Source of the DNA: Frateuria_A sp051900425
GTDB taxonomy: Bacteria; Pseudomonadota; Gammaproteobacteria; Xanthomonadales; Rhodanobacteraceae
Assembly (NCBI RefSeq): GCF_051900425.1
Contig: NZ_JBHZGK010000008.1
Location: 113,527 to 177,526, forward strand
Reading direction: 5' to 3'
DNA length: 64,000 nucleotides
Shown: positions 51,806 through 59,728 of the stretch, one piece after another
Layout of the letters: every line of letters begins with the position of its first letter
How positions within the stretch are numbered: the stretch's first letter is position 1
The notes under the pieces: generated by a model
The model's database searches: none
Told to the model about the DNA's origin: nothing
The model's input: only the letters and a program-made list of their open reading frames with translations
Made by a program: the position numbers and the translations under genes

Positions 51806-52315
51806 ATGAAAACCCGCTGCGTGTTCAGCACCCCCGACCTCACCGCCGCGCGAGCCGCCATGGCGGCCGCCCGCCAGGCCGGCATCCCCGACGACAACAT
51901 CTCGCTGATCGCGCGCGAGGACATCGAACTCCAACAGATCCCCGATCACCTGATGGTCGGCCGTACGGATTTCTATCCGGCCGCCGCCCGTGGCGCCGCC
52001 TGTGGCGGCGGCGCTGGCGTGTTGCTGGGGCTGATCGCGGTCGCGGTGCCGCCGCTGGGGGTGACGCTCGCCGGTGGCGCAGCCATCGCGCTGGCGGGTG
52101 CGGCGGTCGGTTGCTGGACCGGTGCGCTGGTCGGCACCGACGTGCCGGACGCCGTGCACCGCAAGTTCAAGGCCGAGATCGACGCCGGCCGCATCCTGGT
52201 CATCATCGATGCCACCCGTGACGACCTCACCGCCGCCTGCCCGGGCGTGCTCGCCACCGGTGCGAAGCACCTGCCGCTGCACGCGCACCCGGAGGTGCCG
52301 CAGCTGGCGGCCTAG
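51806..52315 (+). CDS. Glycine-rich membrane protein, DUF1269-like
   Basis: The 169-residue protein has an N-terminal domain MKTRCVFSTPDLTAARAAMAAARQAGIPDDNISLIARED, a central Gly/Ala-rich double membrane helix (residues 63-112, GAACGGGAGVLLGLIAVAV), and a C-terminal segment ILVIIDATRDDLTA. This is the form of a small group of stress-linked membrane proteins. The function is unknown. An alternative start is not indicated. CsbD lies upstream on the same strand, consistent with a stress theme. Confidence 0.78.
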   Translation: MKTRCVFSTPDLTAARAAMAAARQAGIPDDNISLIAREDIELQQIPDHLMVGRTDFYPAAARGAACGGGAGVLLGLIAVAVPPLGVTLAGGAAIALAGAAVGCWTGALVGTDVPDAVHRKFKAEIDAGRILVIIDATRDDLTAACPGVLATGAKHLPLHAHPEVPQLAA

Positions 52316-52322
52316 ATCATCG

Positions 52323-52793
52323 TCAGGCGCGGTGGTAAGGATGACCGGCCAGCAGCGTACTGGCTCGGTAGAGCTGTTCGGCCAGCACCAGGCGAACCAG
52401 CATGTGCGGTAGCGTGAGCGGACCGAGCGACCAGCGCTGGTCGGCACGCGCCAGCACCTCAGGCGCGTGGCCGTCGGGGCCGCCGATCAGGAAGGCCAGG
52501 TCGCGACCGGCCATGCGCCAGTTCGCCAGTTGGCCCGCCAGTTCCTCGCTCGACCAGGTCTTGCCGCGGCCGTCCAGGGCGATCACATGGGTGTCGCGCT
52601 GGAGCGCGGCGAGGATCGCCACGCCTTCATCGTGCATGGCGCGCACATCGTCGCGGCCCTTGCCACGGGCGCCGGGCTTGAGCTCCACCAGTTCAAGCGG
52701 GAGTTCGTGGGAGAGGCGCTTGCGGTATTCGGCGAAGCCCTCGGCCACCCAGCCGGGCATGCGTTCGCCGATGGCGATCATGCGCGCGCGCAT
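52323..52793 (-). CDS. rlmH: 23S rRNA (pseudouridine1915-N3)-methyltransferase RlmH
   Basis: The 156-residue SPOUT methyltransferase has FAEYRKRLSHELPLELVELK, HVIALDGRGKTWSSEELA and LAFLIGGPDGHAPEVLARADQRWSLGPLTLPHMLVRLVLAEQLYRA, the family's SAM knot. It methylates pseudouridine 1915 of 23S rRNA. Its usual neighbour rsfS is 507 nt upstream, beyond a tandem repeat array. The length matches E. coli (155). Confidence 0.97.
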   Translation of the reverse strand: MRARMIAIGERMPGWVAEGFAEYRKRLSHELPLELVELKPGARGKGRDDVRAMHDEGVAILAALQRDTHVIALDGRGKTWSSEELAGQLANWRMAGRDLAFLIGGPDGHAPEVLARADQRWSLGPLTLPHMLVRLVLAEQLYRASTLLAGHPYHRA

Positions 52794-52961
52794 GATCAGA
52801 CGATGGAGGCGGCGCGCAGCGCCACCTTCGCTTCCTCTCCCCCATCCTTGATCAAAGACGGGGGAGAGGATTGAGTTGAGGGGACGGGGCTCGCGGGGAT
52901 GTTCATGGGGAGGATGCTCTTAAAGCAGCACGCGCTTCGTAGCCGATGGATCGCAAGAGTG

Positions 52962-53240
52962 GCCCCTCACCCCAGCCCTCTCCCCGGAGGGGAGAGGGAG
53001 CAAAAGCTTGTGCTTCGTGGGCAATGACTCGCAAGAATGGCCCCTCACCCAACCCTCTCCGCGGAGGGGGGAGGGAGCAAAGGCTTGTGCTTTGGGGGCA
53101 GTGACTCGCAAGAATGGCCCCTCACCCCAGCCCTCTCCCCGGAGGGGGGAGGGAGCAAAGGCTTGTGCTTTGGGGGCATTGACTCGCAAGAATGGCCCCT
53201 CACCCCAGCCCTCTCCCCGGAGGGGAGAGGGGGCAAAAGC
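52962..53240. repeat. Tandem repeat, about 78 bp unit, 3.5 copies
   Basis: The 507 nt between rlmH and rsfS hold no gene. Units begin at 52962, 53040, 53117 and 53195 with GCCCCTCACCC and contain CCTCTCCCCGGAGGGGAGAGGG (a hairpin), then AGCAAAGGCTTGTGCTTTGGGGGC and TGACTCGCAAGAATG. The last unit is cut short. Shorter relatives with the hairpin core are at 18044-18076, 52830-52870 and 63664-63828. All are intergenic. Confidence 0.9.
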
Positions 53241-53300
53241 GCGCGATGGGTAGTAGACCGCGAGAGCGGGCCTCTCCTGGAGGAAGATGCGGCAAAAGCG

Positions 53301-53708
53301 TCAGCCAGCGCTCGCCGCATCCATCCCCGGCTCGCGGTCGCCCACCGTCCACAGGCGCTCCAGGCCGTAGAACTCGCGGATGCGCGGCAGCATGACGTGG
53401 ACGATCACGTCGCCCAGGTCCACCAGGACCCACTCGGCTTCCTGCTCGCCCTCGACGCCCAGCGGCATCACGCCCGCCTTCTTGGCGAACTTGACCACTT
53501 CGTCGGCAATGGATTTGACGTGGCGGGCGGAGGTGCCCGAGGCGATCACCAGCAGGTCGGCGATCGAGGTTTTGCCGCGGACGTCGATTTCGCGGATGTC
53601 CTTGGCCTTGAGCTCTTCCAGCGCGTCGATCACGTGCTTGCGCAGGTCGGTGGTATCGGCCGCTTTGTTGGCGGCGAGGGAAGGCTGGCTACGGGAAGAC
53701 GTACTCAA
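53301..53708 (-). CDS. rsfS: Ribosome silencing factor RsfS
   Basis: The 135-residue protein has the RsfS core: LRKHVIDALEELKAKDIREIDVRGKTSIADLLVIASGTSARHVKSIADEVV (about residues 20-70) and EWVLVDLGDVIVHVMLPRIREFYGLERLW. RsfS binds L14 and blocks subunit joining in starvation. No ATG gives the usual length; a TTG at 53708 (LSTSSRSQPSL) fits best, and the frame is open to an ATG at 53771. It belongs to the nadD-rsfS-rlmH group, but nadD is 9.3 kb away here. Confidence 0.92.
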   Translation of the reverse strand: MSTSSRSQPSLAANKAADTTDLRKHVIDALEELKAKDIREIDVRGKTSIADLLVIASGTSARHVKSIADEVVKFAKKAGVMPLGVEGEQEAEWVLVDLGDVIVHVMLPRIREFYGLERLWTVGDREPGMDAASAG

Positions 53709-53783
53709 GCGGGGGTGCCTCGGGGCGTACTCAGGGCGCGGAATGGCGCCAGACCAGTATACCCGGCGCAACTCTATGGCACG

Positions 53784-54848
53784 TCAAGCGGGCGTGCAGC
53801 GGGCCGTGGCGTACTCCTCCATCAGCACGCGGACGAGCTCGGCGGCAGGCATCGGACGCACCCGCGCGGCGGCCTGGCCGCACCATTCCGAAAGCAGGTC
53901 GCCCCGCCCGGCGGCCGCGGCCGCACGGCGCAACGGGGCGGTCAGCGCGTTGAGGATCGGGTACGGCGGCAGCTCGGCGGCGAACGGCTGCATGGCTTCC
54001 ACAAAACGGTTGCGCAGGCCCCGCGCGGCGCGGCCGGAGAAGCTGTAGATGGTGCCGATGCGGTGGTCCTGCGCCTGCGGCAGGTCGCGCTTCCACGCCT
54101 GTGCCGCGGCCGATTCCGGGCAGGCCAGGAACGCGGTGCCGAGCTGGCTGGCGTCGGCCCCGAGCAGCTCGGCCGCGCGCATGCCGCGCCCATCCATGAT
54201 CCCGCCGGCGGCGATCACCGGGATGTCCACAGCCGCCACCGTGAGCGGCACCAGTGCGAACAGCCCGACCATCGCCTCCTCGGCCGCATGCAGGAACGTG
54301 CCGCGATGCCCGCCTGCCTCGGCGCCCTGTACGCACACGGCGTCGGCACCGCGCCCGGCCCATGCCCGCGCTTCGGCCACGCTGGTGGCGGTGCCGACCA
54401 CGCGGATGCCCGATGCCTGCAACTCGCGCACCTGCGCGTGGTCGAGCACGTCGAAGGCGAAGCTCGCCACCGCCGGGCGCGCCTCGCGCAACGCTGCCAG
54501 CTGGTCGGAGAAGCGCGGCGCCCAGCGCGCGGGAAGCTCGGTGCGCACGTCCAGCCCCTCGCAGGCCATCAGCGCGTCGAGGCGCCGGCGCATCGTCGCC
54601 ACCTGCGCCTCGTCGACGCTGAAGTCGTCGGGCAGGACGAACAGGTTGATGGCGAACGGGCGGTCGGTGGCGGCGCGGATCTGCGCGGCCTGGTCGAGCA
54701 GGGCCTGCGGTTCCAGGTAACCGGCGCCCAGCGAACCCAGCGCGCCGGCGCCGCTCACCGCGGCCACCAGCGCAGGCGTGTTGGAGCCGGACATCGGCGC
54801 CTGGATCAGCGGATGCACGACGCCCAGCGAGCGAAGGAAGACGGACAT
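53784..54848 (-). CDS. Nitronate monooxygenase-like flavoprotein
   Basis: The 354-residue TIM-barrel flavoprotein begins MSVFLRSLGVVHPLIQAPMSGSNTPALVAAVSGAGALGSLGAGYL, has ADAVCVQGAEAGGHRG with the catalytic His region, and VIAAGGIMDGRGMRAAELLGADASQLGTAFLACPES for FMN binding. It oxidises alkyl nitronates with O2, or acts as a related NAD(P)H:quinone reductase. GAGGAG precedes the ATG at 54848. It is in a minus-strand run behind the HD protein, the anti-sigma and the sigma factor, with gaps of about 40 nt, so it may belong to the same transcript. Confidence 0.9.
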   Translation of the reverse strand: MSVFLRSLGVVHPLIQAPMSGSNTPALVAAVSGAGALGSLGAGYLEPQALLDQAAQIRAATDRPFAINLFVLPDDFSVDEAQVATMRRRLDALMACEGLDVRTELPARWAPRFSDQLAALREARPAVASFAFDVLDHAQVRELQASGIRVVGTATSVAEARAWAGRGADAVCVQGAEAGGHRGTFLHAAEEAMVGLFALVPLTVAAVDIPVIAAGGIMDGRGMRAAELLGADASQLGTAFLACPESAAAQAWKRDLPQAQDHRIGTIYSFSGRAARGLRNRFVEAMQPFAAELPPYPILNALTAPLRRAAAAAGRGDLLSEWCGQAAARVRPMPAAELVRVLMEEYATARCTPA

Positions 54849-54888
54849 GGCGGACTCCTCGACGGCAGGCCGCCATTGTCGCGCCGGA

Positions 54889-55500
54889 TCAGCCGTCGCG
54901 GTGCGGCTCCCCCGCCAGCGCGTACATGCGCTCGACTTCCCTTTCCAGCGCACCGGCCATCGACGCTCCGCGCTGGGTGAACAGGTCGGCGAGCAGCCGG
55001 TAGTAGGTCAGCGTGCCGTCGCGGCCGCCGGTGAAGCGGGCGAACACGCCGTGGCCCACTTCCGCACGCTCCAGGTCGCCGACGATCGCGCGGGCGTTGT
55101 GCAGCTTGTCGCAGCCGGACACCAGCAGCGTGTCGTCGGAGGCATGCGCCAGATGGTTCAAGTAGGCCTGCTTGCGGCGCAGCCAGTCGCGGCGGCGGGC
55201 ACCGTCGTCGTCGAAGCCGGCCTTCGCCTCCGCCGTGGCATCGGTGCAGCCGAGCACCATGGCCTGCACGCGCTCGCCGAAGCGCTCGCCGATGGTTCCG
55301 GCATGCGCCTGTCCGCAATCCTCCACCACATCGTGCAGCAGGCCGGCGATCGCCTGGTCCTCGTCGCCACCGTGCTCGAGCACCAGGCTGGCCACGCCCA
55401 GCAGATGCTGGATGTACGGGATGGCGGTGCCCTTGCGGGTCTGGCGCGAATGGACGATGCGCGCGTAATCGACCGCGGCGGTAAAGCGTTCGCTGAGCAT
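54889..55500 (-). CDS. HD-domain phosphohydrolase (RelA/SpoT HD-like)
   Basis: The 203-residue protein has the HD-domain pattern H-HD-D: IPYIQHLLGVASLVLEHGGDEDQAIAGLLHDVVED near residues 28-62 and SGCDKLHNARAI. It lacks a synthetase domain. It is like small alarmone hydrolases of the Mesh1 type and other HD nucleotide hydrolases. The substrate is not clear. AGGGAGGA precedes the ATG at 55500. The 43-nt distance from the anti-sigma gene suggests cotranscription. Confidence 0.85.
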   Translation of the reverse strand: MLSERFTAAVDYARIVHSRQTRKGTAIPYIQHLLGVASLVLEHGGDEDQAIAGLLHDVVEDCGQAHAGTIGERFGERVQAMVLGCTDATAEAKAGFDDDGARRRDWLRRKQAYLNHLAHASDDTLLVSGCDKLHNARAIVGDLERAEVGHGVFARFTGGRDGTLTYYRLLADLFTQRGASMAGALEREVERMYALAGEPHRDG

Positions 55501-55543
55501 GGCTGTCCTCCCTGTAAAGGCGACAGCCTGTGCCTGGCCCGTC

Positions 55544-56212
55544 TCAGGAAGCGCGACGCATCGCGGGCGTGAGCAGGCGCCCACCCAGCGCGGCGTTCGC
55601 GCCGACCACCACGACGACCGCCAGTGCGTGCATCGCCAGGTCGGTCGCGGCCGCGTCGTATGCGTGGCAGATCTCCAGCAGGCTCGCCGACGCAGCGGCG
55701 CTGGCCAGGCCGACCATCATCGCGGTCAGCACTGGCCGCAGCGGGCAGGCGCGGCGCAGCAGCACCACCAGCAACGCCGAGAGCGGGACCGAGAAACCGA
55801 TGATGAAGAACAGGCAGTCACCCGCCTCCGGCGCGCTGGCGACGTGCGTCGCCGGTGCGACCCAGCCGCGCAGGCAGCCCAGTCCACTGGCACCGATCCA
55901 CAGCAGCGCCGGCGCCAGCGGCAGCCATGCCCACGCGACGCGGCGGCCCGGCACGCCCAGCGCGAAGGCGGCCCAGGCCGCGGCGATGGCGGTGAGCACG
56001 GCGCCGAGGCCTGCCCAGCCCAGGTCCGGCGCGCCAGCCCAGCGCGTCAGCATCGGCGCGCTGCCGTAATGGGCAAGCAAGGCGAGCGCGATGACCGCGA
56101 CCACCGACAGCCAACCGAGCGTGCGCAACCACGGTGGGCGCAACCGGCGCACCGGCGCCAGCTCGGCGCCGAGCGAGGCGATCAGGTGGTCGTGGGCGTG
56201 CGGGTCGGCCAT
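55544..56212 (-). CDS. NrsF-type (DUF1109) membrane anti-sigma factor
   Basis: The 222-residue protein has six membrane helices: LRTLGWLSVVAVIALALLA, AGLGAVLTAIAAAWAAFALG, WAWLPLAPALLWIGASGLG, DCLFFIIGFSVPLSALLVVLL, PVLTAMMVGLASAAASASL and LAMHALAVVVVVGANAALG. This is the DUF1109/NrsF pattern. In Caulobacter NrsF holds SigF inactive until metal or oxidant stress; conserved cysteines are involved, and here GCLRG, DCLFF, RACP and EICH carry candidates. It begins 4 nt after the sigma gene stop. Confidence 0.9.
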   Translation of the reverse strand: MADPHAHDHLIASLGAELAPVRRLRPPWLRTLGWLSVVAVIALALLAHYGSAPMLTRWAGAPDLGWAGLGAVLTAIAAAWAAFALGVPGRRVAWAWLPLAPALLWIGASGLGCLRGWVAPATHVASAPEAGDCLFFIIGFSVPLSALLVVLLRRACPLRPVLTAMMVGLASAAASASLLEICHAYDAAATDLAMHALAVVVVVGANAALGGRLLTPAMRRAS

Positions 56213-56216
56213 GACG

Positions 56217-56867
56217 TCAGTCGTCTCCGTGGATGCGGCCGCGCAGGGTCTTCAGCGCGCGATGCAGGTTGACCTTGAGCGCGCCGGTGCTGCGGCCGGT
56301 GCGGGCGGAAGCCTCTTCCAGCGAGAGTTCCTTCAGGCCCAACTGCTCGACCGCTTCGCGCTGGCCCGGCGGCAGCTCGGCGATCGCCGCGCGCAGGCGG
56401 CTCGCCTGCTGCACCCGGTCGCTCTCGCTGCTGGCGTCCCGTTCGTCCGGGTGCATGGCGACCGCGAGTTCGTCGCCGACCTCGCGGTGCGTCTGCCGGC
56501 CGCTGCGGCGCAGGCCGTCGATCGCGCGGCGGGCGGCCAGCGCGGACAGCCAGGCGTCGTAGGAACGGGACGGATCGTAGGTACGGCGCACGCGGTGGAT
56601 GGTCAGCAGGGTTTCCTGCACGACATCGTCGAGGTGGTCGTGGGTCACGCCCTGGCGGCGCGCGACCGCGCGGATCAGCGCCACGGAATCGGCCAGCACG
56701 CGCTCGTAGGCACGCCGGTCGCCCGCCTGCGCGGCGGCCATCCAGGCGGCGCGTCGGCGTTCGGGAGTGTCGCTGGCAGGGTCGGCAGGCACGGCCGGGT
56801 CGACGCTCGCCCAGGGGGAAGAGCGCTCATCTAGGACCAGGGTGCCGGTGGCGGTCAAGCCCCGCAT
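56217..56867 (-). CDS. ECF sigma factor, SigF type, paired with NrsF anti-sigma
   Basis: The 216-residue protein has sigma region 2 (about 45-115: LADSVALIRAVARRQGVTHDHLDDVVQETLLTIHRVRRTYDPSRSYDAWLSALAARRAID) and region 4 (about 155-210: LPPGQREAVEQLGLKELSLEEASARTGRSTGALKVNLHRALKTLRGRI). The ATG at 56867 gives a 40-residue polar N-terminus; a start nearer the conserved region is possible. It is followed by its anti-sigma gene. Both its own upstream region and that of the divergent dipZ carry GTAACC-N16-CGAAT, as expected for autoregulation. Confidence 0.92.
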   Translation of the reverse strand: MRGLTATGTLVLDERSSPWASVDPAVPADPASDTPERRRAAWMAAAQAGDRRAYERVLADSVALIRAVARRQGVTHDHLDDVVQETLLTIHRVRRTYDPSRSYDAWLSALAARRAIDGLRRSGRQTHREVGDELAVAMHPDERDASSESDRVQQASRLRAAIAELPPGQREAVEQLGLKELSLEEASARTGRSTGALKVNLHRALKTLRGRIHGDD

Positions 56868-56894
56868 GGTGGGAACGCGTGTCGCATGCCCGGC

Positions 56895-56921
56895 ATTCGC
56901 TGCATCCGTGGGTGCGGTTAC
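56895..56921 (-). promoter_or_regulatory. SigF-type promoter GTAACC-N16-CGAAT for the sigma/anti-sigma operon
   Basis: On the minus strand GTAACC (56921-56916) is followed after exactly 16 nt by CGAAT (56899-56895), 27 nt before the sigma start codon. The same element with the same spacing occurs before dipZ. It matches what is known of SigF promoters in Caulobacter (GTAACC...CGAA). Confidence 0.8.
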
Positions 56922-56966
56922 CTCGTAGAACTTCGTGCAAGCGGCGCCGGGATGGTTTTCGGCAAG

Positions 56967-57147
56967 GCTTCCCCCGTCCGCCCTTCGGGCACCTTCCCCC
57001 GCCCACGGGGAAGGACCAGAGGGGCAACGCCACGCTACCGAGCCTTCCCCGTCCGCGGGGGAAGGACCAAAGCGCGGTGCCGCGCTACCGAGCCTTCCCC
57101 TGCGAACGCGGGGGAAGGTGCCGACAGGCGGATGGGGGCGCTCCTGG
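56967..57147. repeat. Palindromic repeat element between the two SigF-type promoters
   Basis: The element begins GGCTTCCCCCGTCCGCC and ends GGCGGATGGGGGC, as at 40137-40372. It holds internal copies of CCTTCCCC...GGGGAAGG and units of about 50 bp with GCTACCGAGCCTTCCCC. It fills nearly the whole 343-nt gap between the ECF sigma gene and dipZ, standing exactly between their promoters. Confidence 0.8.
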
Positions 57148-57153
57148 CCGGAT

Positions 57154-57180
57154 GTAACCGCCCGCGTTTCGCGATCGAAT
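57154..57180 (+). promoter_or_regulatory. SigF-type promoter GTAACC-N16-CGAAT for dipZ-msrB
   Basis: GTAACC (57154-57159) is followed after exactly 16 nt by CGAAT (57176-57180), 30 nt before the dipZ start codon. It is the plus-strand twin of the element before the sigma gene. Confidence 0.8.
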
Positions 57181-57210
57181 ACCTGGCATTCCTCCTCGGA
57201 AACCCACCCC

Positions 57211-58929
57211 ATGCTGCTACTGATCCTCGCCTACCTGGGCGGCGTGCTGACCATCCTGAGCCCCTGCATCCTGCCGGTGCTGCCGTTCGTGTTCGCGCGC
57301 GCCGACCGTCCGTTCGCGCGCAACGGCCTGCCGATGCTGCTGGGCATGGCGCTCACCTTCGCACTGGTCGCCACGCTGGCGGCCGTCGGCGGTGGCTGGG
57401 CCGTGCGCGCCAACCAGTACGGACGCATCGTCGCGCTGGTGGTGCTGGCGTTGCTGGGTCTCAGCCTGCTTTCGAGCCGGGTGGCCGAGTGGATGACGCG
57501 GCCGTTCGTGGCGCTGGGCAACCGGCTCTCGCAACGTGCCGACAGCGAAGGCTCGGTGTGGTCCGCCGCCGGGCTGGGCATCGCCACCGGCCTGCTGTGG
57601 GCGCCGTGCGCCGGGCCGATCCTCGGCCTGCTGCTGACCGGCGCGGCGCTCAACGGCGCCAGCGTGCAGACCACGCTGCTGCTGCTCACCTACGCGGCCG
57701 GCGCGGCTACCTCACTGGCGCTTGCGCTGCTGATCGGCGGCCAGGTGTTCTCGTTGATGAAGCGCTCGCTGGGCGCCGGCGAGTGGGTGCGCCGCGCGCT
57801 GGGCGTGCTGGTGCTGGCCGGCGTGGCGGCGATCGCGCTGGGGTTGGACACCGGCCTGCTGACCCGCGTGGCGCTCGCCAACACCGGCGGGCTCGAGCAG
57901 AAGCTGCTCGACGCCACCCGCCCGCCGCCCCCGCCGGAGCCCGTGCACGCGGCCGGCACGCCACTGCCGGTGGAAGGCGAGATGCCGTCGCTGGCCGGCG
58001 CCACCGGCTGGCTAAACACGCCGCCGCTCACCCGCGAAGCACTGCGCGGCAAGGTGGTGCTGGTCGATTTCTGGACCTATTCCTGCATCAATTGCCTGCG
58101 CTCGCTGCCTTACGTGCGCGGCTGGTACGACAAGTACAGGGACCACGGGCTGGTGGTGATCGGCGTGCACGCGCCGGAGTTCGCCTTCGAGAAGGAGCCG
58201 GCCAATGTGGCGCGCGCGGTCAAGGAGCTGGGCGTGGACTATCCCGTCGCGCTCGATAACGACTACGCCATCTGGCAAGGCTTCGACAACCAGTACTGGC
58301 CGGCGCATTACTTCATCGACGCCAGGGGCGACATCCGCGCGCACCATTTCGGCGAGGGCGGCTATGCCACCAGCGAGGACCGCATTCGCGAGCTGCTCAC
58401 CGAAGCCGGCTATCACGATCTTCCCGGCGGTTATGTGCAGCCGGGCAGCCGCGGCGCGCAGGCAGCCGGTTCGGGTGACCCGATGCGCTCGCCCGAAACC
58501 TACGTCGGCTATGCCCGCGCCGCGCACTTCGCCGGCGGCCAGGTGGCCCACGACGACGCCTGGGACTACCGCGCGCCGGCCACGCTGCTGCCTGGCCAGT
58601 GGTCGCTGGACGGTCGCTGGACCGTGCACGCCGAGAACGCGCAGCTCGAGCGCGCCGGCGGGCGCATCGTCTACCGCTTCCGTGGCCGCGACCTGCACCT
58701 GGTGCTCGGCCCCGGCGCCGACGGCAAGCCGGTGCGTTTCCGCGTCACTCTCGACGGCAAGCCGCCGGGCGCGGACCACGGCATGGATGTCGACGCGGAC
58801 GGCTACGGCACGGTCACCGAGCAGCGCCTGTACCAGCTCGTGCGGCAGCAGCACGGCCGCGGCGAGCGGCTGTTCGAGATCACCTTCCTCGATCCGGGCG
58901 TGCGCGCGTACGCCTTCACGTTCGGCTGA
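57211..58929 (+). CDS. dipZ: DipZ-like protein: CcdA membrane domain fused to thioredoxin-like and C-terminal domains
   Basis: The 572-residue protein has an N-terminal CcdA/DsbD-beta domain of six helices (about 1-235) with the redox cysteines in ILSPCILPVLPF and LLWAPCAGPILGLL. A thioredoxin-like domain follows (about 255-400) with WTYSCINCLRSLPYVRGWY, whose CINC (C292, C295) is the active site. A beta-rich C-terminal domain (about 425-572) is typical of DipZ. It moves electrons from the cytoplasm to the periplasm. The msrB gene follows by 16 nt, so its product probably receives the electrons. The ATG at 57211 begins the first helix. Confidence 0.92.
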   Translation: MLLLILAYLGGVLTILSPCILPVLPFVFARADRPFARNGLPMLLGMALTFALVATLAAVGGGWAVRANQYGRIVALVVLALLGLSLLSSRVAEWMTRPFVALGNRLSQRADSEGSVWSAAGLGIATGLLWAPCAGPILGLLLTGAALNGASVQTTLLLLTYAAGAATSLALALLIGGQVFSLMKRSLGAGEWVRRALGVLVLAGVAAIALGLDTGLLTRVALANTGGLEQKLLDATRPPPPPEPVHAAGTPLPVEGEMPSLAGATGWLNTPPLTREALRGKVVLVDFWTYSCINCLRSLPYVRGWYDKYRDHGLVVIGVHAPEFAFEKEPANVARAVKELGVDYPVALDNDYAIWQGFDNQYWPAHYFIDARGDIRAHHFGEGGYATSEDRIRELLTEAGYHDLPGGYVQPGSRGAQAAGSGDPMRSPETYVGYARAAHFAGGQVAHDDAWDYRAPATLLPGQWSLDGRWTVHAENAQLERAGGRIVYRFRGRDLHLVLGPGADGKPVRFRVTLDGKPPGADHGMDVDADGYGTVTEQRLYQLVRQQHGRGERLFEITFLDPGVRAYAFTFG

Positions 58930-58945
58930 TCCGCTGGAGGTCGCC

Positions 58946-59554
58946 ATGTCACGCACCGACGACATCGTTGCCATGGAACGGCGTCGTTTCCTGGGCGCCG
59001 CGCTCACCGGCGGCGCGCTTGCCGCGGTGGGCGGCGGCGTGCTGATCCCGCGGCTGTCCGCCCGCTCCGCGCCGGCCGCGCCGGTCGCCGCGAACGGCAG
59101 GGAACTGCTGCTGGAATGCTTTGCCGACGACGGCCATCACCTCGGGCCCTGCCACGTGCGCAAGCTGGTGCTTACCGATGCGCAGTGGCGCGAGCGCCTG
59201 CCGGAGGCCTCGTATTACGTGATGCGCCGCAATGGCACGGAACGCGCTTTCAGCGGACCGCACGAGCGGCCGCCGGTGCCCGGCCTGTTCCGTTGCCTGG
59301 CCTGCGACACGGCGCTCTACGACGCCGCTACCGAATTCGACTCGGGTACCGGGTGGCCCAGCTTCTGGCAGCCGATCGCGAAGCAGAACGTCGTCGAGAG
59401 CACCGACCGCATGTTCGGCTGGGAGCGCACCGCGGTCAGCTGCGCCGGCTGCGACAGCCACCTGGGCCACGTCTTCACCGACGGCCCCGAGCCGACCGGG
59501 CTGCGCTACTGCATGAACTCGGTGGCGCTGCGCTTCGTGCCGCGCGCCGGTTGA
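58946..59554 (+). CDS. msrB: Peptide methionine-R-sulfoxide reductase MsrB, Tat-exported
   Basis: The 202-residue protein begins with a Tat signal, MERRRRFLG-like: here ERRRFLGAALTGGALAAVGGGVLIP. The MsrB domain follows, with zinc cysteines in FRCLACDTALYD and CAGCDSHLGHVF, GTGWPSFWQPI, and the catalytic Cys near residue 188 in GLRYCMNSVALRF. It reduces methionine-R-sulfoxide in periplasmic proteins. The Tat signal and the DipZ gene 16 nt upstream point to a periplasmic repair unit. The ATG at 58946 follows GGAGG. Confidence 0.93.
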   Translation: MSRTDDIVAMERRRFLGAALTGGALAAVGGGVLIPRLSARSAPAAPVAANGRELLLECFADDGHHLGPCHVRKLVLTDAQWRERLPEASYYVMRRNGTERAFSGPHERPPVPGLFRCLACDTALYDAATEFDSGTGWPSFWQPIAKQNVVESTDRMFGWERTAVSCAGCDSHLGHVFTDGPEPTGLRYCMNSVALRFVPRAG

Positions 59555-59610
59555 CGGGCTTTCGGGCCGGAAACGTGACCGGCCACCAGCAACCCGGGGG
59601 CCGAGGCAAT

Positions 59611-59660
59611 GCCCCCCCTGTCCGCCCTGCAGGCACCCTCCCCCGTGAACGGGGGCAGGA
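59611..59660. repeat. Partial copy of the GGGGAAGG palindromic element
   Basis: GCCCCCCCTGTCCGCC and CAGGCACCCTCCCCCGTGAACGGGGGC are recognisable as a short, diverged piece of the element at 40137-40372 and 56967-57147. It lies after msrB and before the terminator of the TonB receptor gene. Confidence 0.5.
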
Positions 59661-59681
59661 ACGGAGGCTCGCGGGTCCGGT

Positions 59682-59713
59682 ACAAAAGAGGGGGCGGCCG
59701 AAGCCGCCCCCTT
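59682..59713 (-). terminator. Intrinsic terminator of the TonB-dependent receptor gene
   Basis: On the minus strand the stem GGGGGCGGC / GCCGCCCCC with a stable TTCG loop is followed by TCTTTTG. It begins 15 nt after the receptor stop codon at 59729. Confidence 0.88.
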
Positions 59714-59728
59714 CCACACGAGCCCGGC

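Noticed and set aside
53037..54980. A 647-codon plus-strand frame through the tandem repeats, rsfS and the nitronate monooxygenase gene
   Set aside because: It begins inside repeat DNA and is antisense to two recognised genes.
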